Below, one piece after another: positions 1 through 7,855 of a stretch of 50,039 nucleotides of DNA. Made by a program: the position numbers and the translations under genes. Origin of the DNA: Bacillus alveayuensis (GTDB lineage: Bacteria; Bacillota; Bacilli; Bacillales; Aeribacillaceae). The notes below the pieces were generated by a model. The model saw only the letters and a list, made by a program, of their open reading frames with translations. It was not told the origin of the DNA and searched no databases. How positions within the stretch are numbered: the stretch's first letter is position 1; each line of letters opens with the position of its first letter. The stretch covers positions 1 to 50,039 of the forward strand of contig JAUSTR010000017.1 of assembly GCA_030812955.1 (NCBI GenBank), in the 5' to 3' direction.

Positions 1-52
1 TTACTAAAAAGGGCGATTTTTTTGTGCCTTTTAATTAAAAAATTTCAAAAAA

Positions 53-99
53 GGGGCTCCAAAAAGTCAATTACACTGACTTTTTGGACAGCCCCTTTA
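53..99 (-). terminator. Rho-independent terminator, probably for the small yflJ-like gene
   Basis: A long stem pairs GGGGCT (53-58) plus CCAAAAAGTCA (59-69) with TGACTTTTTGG (77-87) plus AGCCCC (90-95). Read on the minus strand the stem is followed by a run of T, which suits termination of the gene ending at 120. The plus-strand side is also T-rich, so it may act in both directions. Confidence 0.8.
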
Positions 100-119
100 T
101 TTATCTTGAAATTCTGAAA

Positions 120-251
120 TTATCGACTGTGTCTTTCTAGTAGCTTAGCTAAAACGTGAGTCTTGTAGCTTTCAAGTTTCCGTCCTTCATAGTGTCGAAT
201 TCCTAGTTTCTTGAGTTCTTTCACGTACCAACCTTTACTTCCAAAGTACAT
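120..251 (-). CDS. yflJ: Small DUF2639/YflJ-like protein (43 aa)
   Basis: This gene encodes 43 residues starting MYFGSKGWYVKELKKLGIRH, with an ATG preceded on the minus strand by a strong purine-rich ribosome binding site (GAAGGGGTGGGG). The pattern of Y-G-S-K-G-W-Y-V near the start, a GIRxxEGRKLE centre and a basic C-terminus is that of the short Bacillus proteins grouped as DUF2639 (YflJ in B. subtilis). Their function is unknown. It is followed by its own hairpin terminator, so it is probably a single-gene transcript. The family call rests on recognition of the motif, not on an alignment. Confidence 0.75.
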   Translation of the reverse strand: MYFGSKGWYVKELKKLGIRHYEGRKLESYKTHVLAKLLERHSR

Positions 252-431
252 GAAAACCCCACCCCTTCTTTATTTAGTCTGGTAATGAAAAGGCTAAGAA
301 GCTAGTCTCGCTGTTTAATTACCATTGTAACATTTTGGTTTTATTAAAAAAGAAATATGTTTAAAATTAGTAGACTTTTTGTATTTCCTCAACTAGTATA
401 GGAAAAGATGGGATGAGGGGGAGTGTTATCA

Positions 432-1175
432 TTGAGTCACTACTTGTCATATGAAGATATGTTGAAGATTTGCGAAAAGATCAACGAAAAGTTCATTCCA
501 GATGGTGAATCGTTTTTTGAAAAAGTAGAGGAATTGTTTAACATAGATGAGCCTGTTACGTTTCAACAATTTATGGTTACAACGTTAAAAGAGCTATTAA
601 GTGTAGTAGATGAAGAAATTAAAAAAATTGAGCAGAGCGTAAACATTGAACCGAGCTGCTATAAAGGGTGTGCTTACTGCTGTTATTTTCCAATTATTGT
701 AACGAAAGCAGAAGCAAAGCTGATGATTGAATACATCAATAGCTTACCAAATGATGAAAAGCAAGAAATCTTGGAGCACCTAAATCATTATTTCAAAACC
801 TATCATGATAAAATTTTAAAAGCTTGCTCTATTCACTTTGAAGACGACCGATCATTTAAAGAGTCTTATATTCGAAAGCAACTGCCATGCCCATTTCTAG
901 ATACGAAAACAAATACTTGTAAAGTGTATGAAGTACGTCCAATTCCATGTCGCACATATTTAAACTACTGTCACCCAGCAGTATGTGCTGAAAATGATGT
1001 ACCGAAAGAACCATTCAGCTATGAGTTTTTATACACTTTTTACATTCAGGCACTAAATGAAGTTTTACAAGAGTTGATCGAAGAAGAAGAATTTCATTTT
1101 GAATATCCGAATGATTTCATCACGTATGATTATTTGCCGAACTTATTATCTGAATACTTAAAAGCCGACTCGTAA
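432..1175 (+). CDS. YkgJ-family cysteine-cluster protein, probable metal/Fe-S binding
   Basis: The product is about 247 aa and carries the YkgJ-type cysteine cluster: C-x3-C-x2-CC (CYKGCAYCC, about residue 77) followed by CPFLD, a Cys in NTCKVY, and a further RPIPCRTY with a nearby YCHPAVC. Such clusters are thought to bind zinc or an Fe-S centre, but the enzymatic role is not established. The open frame extends to a GTG at 423, but that codon overlaps the GAGGGGGAG ribosome binding site (415-423). The TTG at 432, about eight bases further on, is therefore the likelier start. A terminator hairpin overlaps the stop codon. Confidence 0.85.
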   Translation: MSHYLSYEDMLKICEKINEKFIPDGESFFEKVEELFNIDEPVTFQQFMVTTLKELLSVVDEEIKKIEQSVNIEPSCYKGCAYCCYFPIIVTKAEAKLMIEYINSLPNDEKQEILEHLNHYFKTYHDKILKACSIHFEDDRSFKESYIRKQLPCPFLDTKTNTCKVYEVRPIPCRTYLNYCHPAVCAENDVPKEPFSYEFLYTFYIQALNEVLQELIEEEEFHFEYPNDFITYDYLPNLLSEYLKADS

Positions 1176-1189
1176 TGAGTCGGTTTGTT
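1165..1189 (+). terminator. Terminator overlapping the end of the YkgJ-family gene
   Basis: Perfect 7-bp stem CCGACTC (1165-1171) / GAGTCGG (1177-1183) with a five-base loop that contains the TAA stop, followed by TTTGTTC. The coding end and the terminator share the same bases. Confidence 0.8.
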
Positions 1190-1277
1190 CATATATGGGG
1201 TATGGAAATACGGTGTTAAATAACTATAAGTGGAAAAAGTCTGCAACATAATAGGCCGAGGCTCATAGTGTATCCCC

Positions 1278-1745
1278 CTATTTATTTTTAGTAGAATTCA
1301 CTAACAAACTGTAAAATCTCCACATCATCATGAAGAAAAGGATATATCCAATAAAAGAATTTAAATGATTCCATTTAGGGGCATGTATAAATAAACCTAT
1401 TCGTTCAGCCATTAGTTCAAAAAGATAGGCAAAAATGCCAATTATTAATAGAAGGAGCGGTCGAACAAAAGGATGGATTTTGCTCATAACCATTAAAAAC
1501 GATGTGGTGATAATGGGTAGTATAACAAGTGTGAACAAGATGTTAATTGAAAATAATTTAGGAAATAATCGTTTTGGAAAGGTGTAAAATCCACTGTGGA
1601 CAAGTAGTAAGTCTAAGTATGTGCCAAGTAAAGTGGCTAATAGCACTGTAGCTATTAAAGCAACATTATTCTTTCCGAAGAAAAATTGCTTTTTTGGCAA
1701 TGATGGCGAGTTCGATTTTCTCGATTGTTTTACAATATTCATCAT
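1278..1745 (-). CDS. Small multi-pass membrane protein, CBO0543-like
   Basis: The gene encodes about 155 aa with a basic, Lys-rich N-terminus followed by four to five hydrophobic segments and short polar loops; W-N-H (PKWNHLNS) lies before the last helix. The size and layout resemble the CBO0543 family of Bacillaceae/Clostridia membrane proteins of unknown function. The longest frame begins at a GTG inside the AGGTGGGG ribosome binding site (1752-1759), so the ATG at 1745, five to six bases downstream, is preferred. A second ATG follows directly. No enzymatic motif is seen. Confidence 0.65.
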   Translation of the reverse strand: MMNIVKQSRKSNSPSLPKKQFFFGKNNVALIATVLLATLLGTYLDLLLVHSGFYTFPKRLFPKLFSINILFTLVILPIITTSFLMVMSKIHPFVRPLLLLIIGIFAYLFELMAERIGLFIHAPKWNHLNSFIGYILFFMMMWRFYSLLVNSTKNK

Positions 1746-1767
1746 AAATATCCCCACCTGAAAAAGT

Positions 1768-1881
1768 TTATTCTTTTAAATAGTCGGTGACTTTCCAATC
1801 ATGGAAACCTTGAAAGATTTCGGCTACGTGTATTTTTGGAAAGTACAGGTAAAACTTATAAAAATCAGGTTGCTTAACCAT
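1768..1881 (-). CDS. Short unrecognised ORF, possibly a 3' gene fragment
   Basis: A 37-codon frame beginning MVKQPDFYKFYLYFPKIHV runs toward the CBO0543-like gene and stops 22 bases upstream of it. The composition is protein-like (aromatic, balanced charges), and the same frame stays open a little further upstream through LQYGKLMKG into the long palindrome at 1882-1990. No convincing ribosome binding site is visible. It could be a true small gene, but it could equally be the 3' remnant of a larger gene interrupted by the palindromic element. I do not recognise the family. Confidence 0.3.
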   Translation of the reverse strand: MVKQPDFYKFYLYFPKIHVAEIFQGFHDWKVTDYLKE

Positions 1882-1990
1882 GCCCTTCATCAGCTTTCCG
1901 TATTGTAATTGGTAGAATGGAAGCCGTCAAGGAAAGCACTTGACCGCTTCCATTCTACCCACTTAGTGGTCTGCAAGCTGACGAAGGAGC
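1882..1990. repeat. Long nested palindrome, intergenic
   Basis: Inner arms of 21 bases (1911-1931 and 1939-1959, beginning GGTAGAATGGAAGC) are complementary except for one C-C mismatch, with a seven-base loop. Outer arms (1882-1896 and 1975-1990, GCxCCTTCxTCAGCTT type) pair with two or three differences. The whole folds as a two-tier hairpin too large for an ordinary terminator and has no T-tract. It resembles in kind, but not in sequence, the other long palindromic elements in this window. Confidence 0.75.
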
Positions 1991-2298
1991 TACTCTAGAT
2001 TGAGTATCAATCTCGCTAACTTATTTCCGGAATTGTGTGAACATCACAGAATATGGTGATGAGACAAAAAACTTAACTTAAAACATAAGGTTCAATTTCC
2101 TTGTGTTTTTTTTGGGTTTTTAGGCTTAAAAAAATAACTTTTATCATATATAAGCCTCTCTATACCATACCCTGACAAAAAGTTGGTAAAAAATTTATAA
2201 ATGAAAATGTGTAAAAGTAGTTTCTTTTCAAAAATATCCTATGTTACCATTCAATTATTAGGATATAGGTATGTCTTTTGTGAAGAGGAGTGGGATGA
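1991..2298. other. Intergenic region with one terminator-like hairpin
   Basis: No gene is apparent. A plus-strand hairpin, ACATAAGG (2083-2090) / CCTTGTGT (2099-2106) followed by a run of T to 2113, looks like a rho-independent terminator although no plus-strand gene lies upstream. It could end a leader RNA or act as an attenuator ahead of the UPF0316 gene that starts at 2299. Confidence 0.4.
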
Positions 2299-2859
2299 AT
2301 GTTATTGCAGGCCGCCCTTATTTTTTTGCTGCAAATTTTATATGTACCGGTTTTGACGATTCGAACCATTTTTCTCGTTAAAAATCAAACAAAGGCTGCT
2401 GCAGGAGTTGGGTTGCTTGAGGGTGCCATTTATATCGTTGCTTTAGGGATTGTGTTTCAAGATTTATCGAATTGGTTCAATATTGCGGCATATGTCATCG
2501 GTTTTAGTGTTGGACTTTTGATTGGTGGTGCCATTGAGAAAAAGATGGCTTTAGGATATGTCACTTATAATGTGAATTTGCTTGATAAAAATTCTGGTTT
2601 AGTGAACAAACTAAGAGAAGCTGGATTTGGTGTCACCGTATTTGAAGGAGAAGGAATGAGCTCAAAGAGATATCGTTTAGAAGTCGTAGCGAAGCGTTCA
2701 CGTGAAGAAGAATTTTTAGAACTAGTGAATGAAATTGAACCAAAAGCATTTTTAAGTTCTTATGAATTGCGTTCCTTCAAAGGTGGATATATGACAAACT
2801 CCATGAAAAAACGTTGGAAGAAAATCCAGTCAAAAGAGAAAAAGCTTAATCAAGAATGA
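2299..2859 (+). CDS. yebE: UPF0316/DUF2179 membrane protein (YebE-like)
   Basis: The 186-aa product has three hydrophobic segments in its first 80 residues, then a soluble DUF2179 domain ([34 protein letters not shown]) and a strongly basic tail. This is the layout of the UPF0316 family (YebE in B. subtilis). The soluble domain is of the type found at the C-terminus of YitT-family membrane proteins; its ligand is unknown. The start is the ATG at 2299, nine bases after GAGGAG. The next gene follows after 24 bases and is probably cotranscribed. Confidence 0.85.
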   Translation: MLLQAALIFLLQILYVPVLTIRTIFLVKNQTKAAAGVGLLEGAIYIVALGIVFQDLSNWFNIAAYVIGFSVGLLIGGAIEKKMALGYVTYNVNLLDKNSGLVNKLREAGFGVTVFEGEGMSSKRYRLEVVAKRSREEEFLELVNEIEPKAFLSSYELRSFKGGYMTNSMKKRWKKIQSKEKKLNQE

Positions 2860-2883
2860 ATTCAAATAAAAGGAGCCATTTCC

Positions 2884-3264
2884 ATGGACTTTTTTACATT
2901 ATTAGCGGAAGAGCGAATTAAAAAGGCATATGAAGAAGGAGAGTTTAAAAAGTTACCGGGAATGGGAAAGCCACTGAAGCTTGATGACTTTTCCCATGTA
3001 CCAGAGGAGCTTCGTATGGGCTATCGAATGCTGAAGAATGCGAACATGCTTGATGAGGAAGTCGAACTGAAAAAAGAAATGATGCGAATTGAAGATTTGA
3101 TTCGAACATGCTATGACCAAGAGGAGCGGGAAAAGCTAAAGGAAGAATGGACGGAAAAGCAGCTGAAGCTAGATCGCATTTTTGAAAAGCGCAAAGGCCT
3201 CAATACCCCCGCTTCCGCATTTTATAAAGAAAAAGTGTATGAGAAGCTATTAAAAAGATCATGA
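2884..3264 (+). CDS. DUF1992 / DnaJ-C28-type conserved protein
   Basis: This 126-aa soluble protein begins MDFFTLLAEERIKKA and has the signature E-G-E-F-x-x-L-P-G-M-G-K-P-L, which defines the DUF1992 (DnaJ homologue subfamily C member 28 conserved) domain. The C-terminal half is rich in Glu/Lys and likely helical. No J-domain HPD motif is present, so it is not itself a DnaJ co-chaperone; its function is unknown. AAAAGGAGCC precedes the ATG. It forms a two-gene unit with the UPF0316 gene and ends in a clear terminator. Confidence 0.85.
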   Translation: MDFFTLLAEERIKKAYEEGEFKKLPGMGKPLKLDDFSHVPEELRMGYRMLKNANMLDEEVELKKEMMRIEDLIRTCYDQEEREKLKEEWTEKQLKLDRIFEKRKGLNTPASAFYKEKVYEKLLKRS

Positions 3265-3268
3265 AAAA

Positions 3269-3297
3269 GGGCTAAATCGGACTGATTTAGCCCTTTC
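3269..3297 (+). terminator. Terminator after the DUF1992 gene
   Basis: GGGCTAAATC / GATTTAGCCC stem with a five-base loop, preceded by a run of A and followed by TTTCT. The symmetry means it could also serve transcripts coming from the opposite strand. Confidence 0.85.
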
Positions 3298-3368
3298 TAT
3301 ATCAATCTATTAATTGTAAGTCGGGCAAAGGCTATAAGCTTTCATGAATGATCATACACATATTTCCT

Positions 3369-4568
3369 CTAAAAATCTGCCGAAATTTTACTAGCTTCAA
3401 ACGGGTCTTCCAAATTTTTATGGATAACAAAAGCCGCCGCTAATAGAAAGAAAAATAAAGAAATATAAAGGGCATGATTTCCGCCCATTGCATAAAAGGC
3501 TGCCCCTAACAGAGGACCGATTGCTGCACCGGTAAAGCGGATGAAGTTGTAAACACCGATAGCAGTTCCCTTTTGGTTTAAAAACAAATTAACTAGTGTT
3601 GTCGATTGAGACGGCAAACTCATCCCGAGCAAAATGCCATAAGCTAATAGTAAAAGGATTAAAATCGGAATCATGAGGGCATTTAGCCATAAACTAATCC
3701 AGAAAATCGAAACGACGATGCCGATTCCATATGAAGTATAGACAAGTATTAATTTATGGGTTAAATATTGCTGTACTTTCCCGCCTAAAAACGTACCTAA
3801 TACAATTCCCGCTGTTAACGGCATAAAGAAAAGCCCCTTTACCGTCAATGAAACTTGATATAATTCGTCTAATAAACTAGGTAAAAAGACTAGATAAATG
3901 TAATATCCATAAAACTGAAAAAAGCCAAGCAGCATAATAGGAAAGGCCGATTTATCGAATAAAATGTTTTTAAACGTTTGAATGGTAATCTTTTTAGGAG
4001 TGCGATCCTTTGTTAATGTTTCGTGCAGCGTTTTAGCATTATAAACAGAAACGATAATGGCCCCTGAAATTAAAATAAAAAACAGCCATTTCCAATCATA
4101 GTAAGAGGCTATAACACTCCCTAATAAAGGGCCTAAAACAGGACCAAGAAAAACCATTGTCTGATAAAAGCTCATCGCCCGTCCTTGTTCACTTGGAGCG
4201 AATATATCTCCTATAACAGCTGCGGCCACAACGGATCCTGTACTGATTCCGAAGGCCTGAATGGCTCTTCCTAACAAAAAAATCAAATAGTTAGTGGCAA
4301 GAAAACAAATCAAAGAGCCAATCATAAAAAGAAAAAGACCAGGAAGTAATGTAGCCCTGCGTCCTCTCGTATCGGATAAAGGACCGATAATAAATTGGCT
4401 GGCAGCCAATATCATCGTATAGATCGATATGGTGAAATTAACCATAAATGAATTAGCATGAAAAAAATGCCCTACTTCGGGAAGACTTGGTGTGTAGATC
4501 GTTTGTGTAAACGGCCCTAAAAAAGCAGCAATAGATAACCCAATTAAAATTTTTCCGTTCTTTGACAT
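3369..4568 (-). CDS. MFS (DHA1-type) drug or metabolite exporter
   Basis: About 399 aa with twelve predicted membrane segments. The loop between helices 2 and 3 carries the MFS motif A (GPLSDTRGRR, about residue 64), and helix 5 carries the antiporter motif C-like GPxLGPLLGS; both point to proton-driven efflux. The substrate cannot be read from sequence. The longest frame begins at a GTG directly after GGAA; the ATG four codons later (4568) has better spacing from TAAGGAAG and gives the usual N-terminus MSKNGKIL. It is transcribed away from the photolyase gene. Confidence 0.85.
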   Translation of the reverse strand: MSKNGKILIGLSIAAFLGPFTQTIYTPSLPEVGHFFHANSFMVNFTISIYTMILAASQFIIGPLSDTRGRRATLLPGLFLFMIGSLICFLATNYLIFLLGRAIQAFGISTGSVVAAAVIGDIFAPSEQGRAMSFYQTMVFLGPVLGPLLGSVIASYYDWKWLFFILISGAIIVSVYNAKTLHETLTKDRTPKKITIQTFKNILFDKSAFPIMLLGFFQFYGYYIYLVFLPSLLDELYQVSLTVKGLFFMPLTAGIVLGTFLGGKVQQYLTHKLILVYTSYGIGIVVSIFWISLWLNALMIPILILLLLAYGILLGMSLPSQSTTLVNLFLNQKGTAIGVYNFIRFTGAAIGPLLGAAFYAMGGNHALYISLFFFLLAAAFVIHKNLEDPFEASKISADF

Positions 4569-4762
4569 GATCCATGACACTTCCTTAATCGAATACTTCG
4601 AATGTAAAAAATTTCTTCTTCTTTATATTAAACCATAAAAACGATTTTTCTTCTCATAATACGTCTTGGAATATGAAAATTTTCATTTCATTTTTTGGTG
4701 ATTTTTTCATTTGTTCAGGTACAATCAAACTATCATGAAATGAATTTGTTGGAGTGACTGTT

Positions 4763-6106
4763 ATGAATGTTGTCTTGTTTATAAAAGATTTGCGGCTCCA
4801 TGATCATCAACCTTTAGTTGAAGCACTGCAATATGGAGAAGTTTTGCCCCTTTATATCGTGGAACCGACTTTTTGGTCCAAGCATGATTTATCGATTCGG
4901 CACTTTCAATTTGTTCTTGAAAGTTTAGAAGATTTAAAGGCGCAAATAGAAAAGCGCGGCGGAAAACTTTTTATTTTTATTGGCAAAATCGAAGAAGCGC
5001 TTGAACAATTAAGTAAGACGTATGGAGCGTTCCGGCTATTTTATTACGAATATACGAGCATAAAGGAAATGGTGAATCTTAATACTCGTGTTTGTCAATG
5101 GATGAAAGAGCATGGGCTGCCTGTTGCTTGTTTTCCTTCGCAAGCCTATTTTTTGGATATCGAAAATGAGAGCCAATATAAAAAAAGATGGCGTGCTTTT
5201 ATGAATGAAAAAATGCATGAAACGCCCGTAAAGATCAACATTCCTAATAGATGTCCATCAGCTTTTCAAACAGATTTGAGCGCTCTTTATAATTACAAAG
5301 TACAAGGAGAAAAAATTCGCTTTGGACTGAAAGGCGGGGAAACGAATGGAAAGGAGACGTTGAATAGCTATTTACAATATTTTCATGAAAGGCATCAATA
5401 TAAACATTTAATAGATGAGATTCGCTATTCAAGTAGACTTTCACCATATATGACATGGGGCAATCTTTCGTTAAGATATGTCATTCAACAAGTGGATGAA
5501 GAGATGAAAAGAACAGACAAGGCAAAGCTTTTACAAACTTTTGTGCAAAAAATTTACCAACGATGTGTGACAGGTTATTTTGTTCAAGGGAAATTTTATG
5601 ATGTTAATCATGAGGATGATTCACAATTAGACGTTTTAAACAAATGGATAAAAGGACGAACAGGTATTCCGATCATTGATGCCATTATGCGATACGTGAT
5701 GAAAACAGGATGGATTAACCATCAATCACGTTTAGTAGCAGTCTCATTTATAAGAGATCTTGCAGGAGTTTCTACTTCTTTAATTGGCCAAAGTTTTGCA
5801 CAATTATTGCTCGACTACGATCCTCTTATTCAATACTGCTATATAGAAGAAGGAAAGGTGATGAACCCGATTGCGTTTTCGAAAAAGCATGATCCAAACG
5901 GAGAATTTATTAGGCGACATGTATCAGAGTTAAAAAATGTTCCTTCCCAATATATTCATGAGCCTTGGTTGTATCCGGGATTTTTTAAGCTCGGTTACCC
6001 ATCTCCTATCGTTGATGTTTATCAAGCCTATCGGAAAGCTCGCCATGAAAGATTACGAAAAAAACAGATTGATCAGCATAGCGAACAATTAAAGTTTGAC
6101 TTGTAA
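4763..6106 (+). CDS. Photolyase/cryptochrome-family flavoprotein
   Basis: The product is about 447 aa. It has an N-terminal Rossmann-like photolyase domain (VVLFIKDLRLHDHQPLVEAL) and a C-terminal FAD-binding domain with SRLSPYMTWGNLS, TGIPIIDAIMRYVMKTGWINHQSRL and, near the end, DPNGEFIRRHVSEL followed by IHEPW. These blocks place it in the FAD-binding-7 superfamily, expected to repair UV pyrimidine dimers using blue light or to act as a light sensor. The usual W-M-H-N-R motif reads W-I-N-H-Q-S-R, closer to plant-like photolyase/cryptochrome groups, so CPD repair activity is an inference. The ATG at 4763 lies eight bases after GGAG; the upstream GTG overlaps that site. Confidence 0.85.
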   Translation: MNVVLFIKDLRLHDHQPLVEALQYGEVLPLYIVEPTFWSKHDLSIRHFQFVLESLEDLKAQIEKRGGKLFIFIGKIEEALEQLSKTYGAFRLFYYEYTSIKEMVNLNTRVCQWMKEHGLPVACFPSQAYFLDIENESQYKKRWRAFMNEKMHETPVKINIPNRCPSAFQTDLSALYNYKVQGEKIRFGLKGGETNGKETLNSYLQYFHERHQYKHLIDEIRYSSRLSPYMTWGNLSLRYVIQQVDEEMKRTDKAKLLQTFVQKIYQRCVTGYFVQGKFYDVNHEDDSQLDVLNKWIKGRTGIPIIDAIMRYVMKTGWINHQSRLVAVSFIRDLAGVSTSLIGQSFAQLLLDYDPLIQYCYIEEGKVMNPIAFSKKHDPNGEFIRRHVSELKNVPSQYIHEPWLYPGFFKLGYPSPIVDVYQAYRKARHERLRKKQIDQHSEQLKFDL

Positions 6107-6111
6107 ACATG

Positions 6112-6152
6112 AGGCTGTAGGGTCACTGGAAACTGACCTTGACAGCCTTTTT
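6112..6152 (+). terminator. Terminator after the photolyase-family gene
   Basis: Two-part stem, AGGCTGT...ACAGCCT enclosing GGTCA...TGACC, then TTTTTC. Confidence 0.85.
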
Positions 6153-6244
6153 CTTATGGTAAGGCTATATGGACTTCCCCCTGTTTAATTCGTTGTGTGA
6201 ATACTAACAATATCAATGACAAAAAAATTTAAAAAATGTATGCG

Positions 6245-6298
6245 TTGACAACATGTATTTACATGATTAGAATAAAAAATGACATGTATATACATGTT
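6245..6298 (+). promoter_or_regulatory. Sigma-A promoter of the trehalose operon with two TreR-type operators
   Basis: TTGACA (6245-6250) and TAGAAT (6268-6273) are separated by 17 bases, a near-ideal sigma-A promoter. The spacer is the imperfect palindrome ACATGTATTTACATGAT. A second, perfect palindrome, ACATGTATATACATGT (6282-6297), lies around the expected transcription start. The pair has the size and symmetry of GntR-family operators. With treR three genes downstream, the natural reading is repression by TreR, relieved by trehalose-6-phosphate as in the known family. Confidence 0.8.
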
Positions 6299-6331
6299 TA
6301 GCGCGCAAGGTCGTTATTTTTTTGAAACGAC

Positions 6332-6347
6332 ATTGAAAACGATTACG
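6332..6347 (+). promoter_or_regulatory. cre-like site (CcpA catabolite repression) just upstream of treP
   Basis: ATTGAAAACGATTACG matches the Bacillus cre pattern WTGNAANCGNWNNCW at all but the last position. It runs directly into the GGAGG ribosome binding site of treP (6347-6351), so bound CcpA would sit between promoter and start codon and act as a roadblock. Confidence 0.65.
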
Positions 6348-6358
6348 GAGGTTCGAAA

Positions 6359-7771
6359 ATGAGTGGGTATCAAGATCAAGTTCGCCGTATTATAGAGTCG
6401 ATTGGTGGAGAAGACAACATTCAAAAAGCGACACACTGTGTTACTCGTCTTCGCTTAATCCTTAAAGATGAAGGAAAGGTAAATCAAGAACAGTTAGAGA
6501 GCATTGATGTTGTCAAAGGTTCGTTTTCTACAAATGGTCAGTTCCAAATTGTCATAGGTCAAGGGACTGTTGAAAAGGTTTACAATGAATTGTTAGCGCA
6601 AACAAATCTTGAAAGAGCCTCTAAAGAGGATGTTAAAGAAGAAGCGGCTAAAAAGTTAAATGTACTCCAACGATTAATTAAAACATTAGCGGATATTTTT
6701 ATTCCCATCTTACCTGCAATCGTCACAGCCGGTTTATTAATGGGTATTAACAACGTTTTAACAGCACCGGATTTATTTTATGAAGGAAAAGCGCTCATTG
6801 ATGTTCATACACAATGGAAAGATTTTGCCGGAATTATTAACTTAATTGCCAATACAGCATTCGTATTCTTGCCAGGTATTATCGGTTGGTCAGCTGTTCA
6901 TAAATTTGGTGGAAGTCCGCTGCTCGGTATTGTATTAGGATTAATGCTTGTACACCCTGACCTTTTAAATGCTTGGGCATATGGTGCTGCACAACAAGAA
7001 GGAACAATTCCAACTTGGAATTTATTTGGGTTAGAAATTGAAAAAGTCGGTTATCAAGGACAAGTTTTGCCAATTTTAATTGCATCTTATGTGTTAGCAA
7101 AGCTTGAAATTTTCTTAAAAAAACGAATTCCAGATGCGTTTCAAATGTTGCTCGTTGCACCGATTGCATTATTATTAACAGGTTTTGTTTCATTTATCGT
7201 TATTGGACCAATTACCTTTACAATCGGTAATGCATTAACAAATGGAGTTGTCAGCATTTTTGAAGCTGCACCTGTTATTGGTGGATTAATCTATGGTGGT
7301 TTATATGCACCACTTGTTATTACCGGAATGCATCATACATTTTTAGCGGTTGACCTGCAGTTAATTGGGACAACAGGCGGAACGTTCTTATGGCCGATGC
7401 TAGCGCTTTCTAATATCGCTCAAGGTTCTGCTGCATTAGGAATGATGTTTGCAACAAAAGATGAAAAATTAAAAGGGCTATCGTTAACATCTGCCATTTC
7501 TGCTTACCTAGGCATTACTGAACCAGCGATGTTTGGGGTCAACCTACGCTATCGATATGCGTTTTTATCAGCCATTACAGGTTCAGCGATTGCTGGTATG
7601 TTTATTACGATGAATGGAGTTAGGGCAGCATCGATCGGTGTAGGGGGATTGCCTGGAATTATTTCCATCTTCCCTGAACATTGGGGAGCCTTCTTTATCG
7701 GTATGATCATCGTTCTTGTCGTACCATTTGCTGCCACAATTCTAATTGCCAAAATGAAACGTAATAATTAA
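6359..7771 (+). CDS. treP: PTS trehalose-specific EIIBC component
   Basis: A 470-aa permease that takes up trehalose while phosphorylating it to trehalose-6-phosphate. The N-terminal EIIB domain carries the phosphorylated cysteine at residue 27 (ATHCVTRLRL). A linker rich in Lys/Glu leads to a roughly ten-helix EIIC domain with GITEPAMFGVN near the C-terminus. No EIIA domain is fused, so a EIIA encoded elsewhere must supply phosphate, as is usual for this family in Bacilli. GGAGG precedes the ATG by seven bases. It is the first gene of the treP-treA-treR cluster. Confidence 0.93.
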   Translation: MSGYQDQVRRIIESIGGEDNIQKATHCVTRLRLILKDEGKVNQEQLESIDVVKGSFSTNGQFQIVIGQGTVEKVYNELLAQTNLERASKEDVKEEAAKKLNVLQRLIKTLADIFIPILPAIVTAGLLMGINNVLTAPDLFYEGKALIDVHTQWKDFAGIINLIANTAFVFLPGIIGWSAVHKFGGSPLLGIVLGLMLVHPDLLNAWAYGAAQQEGTIPTWNLFGLEIEKVGYQGQVLPILIASYVLAKLEIFLKKRIPDAFQMLLVAPIALLLTGFVSFIVIGPITFTIGNALTNGVVSIFEAAPVIGGLIYGGLYAPLVITGMHHTFLAVDLQLIGTTGGTFLWPMLALSNIAQGSAALGMMFATKDEKLKGLSLTSAISAYLGITEPAMFGVNLRYRYAFLSAITGSAIAGMFITMNGVRAASIGVGGLPGIISIFPEHWGAFFIGMIIVLVVPFAATILIAKMKRNN

Positions 7772-7780
7772 ATGTCGAAA

Positions 7781-7819
7781 AACGATACGAGCGGGAAAAT
7801 GTTTTCCGCTTGTATCGTT
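7781..7819 (+). other. Intercistronic stem-loop between treP and treA
   Basis: Arms AACGATACGAGCGG (7781 on) and CCGCTTGTATCGTT (to 7819) pair over about 18 bases, with a G-T wobble and one bulge around a tight loop. There is no strong T-tract, so it is more likely an mRNA-stability or partial-termination element, tuning transporter against hydrolase, than a full terminator. Confidence 0.55.
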
Positions 7820-7855
7820 ATATCTGTTTTGAAACCGAAAAAGGAGATGGAAACA

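Noticed and set aside
2083-2113. A riboswitch ahead of the UPF0316 gene
   Set aside because: Only a single short hairpin with a T-run is visible; no known aptamer core could be recognised.
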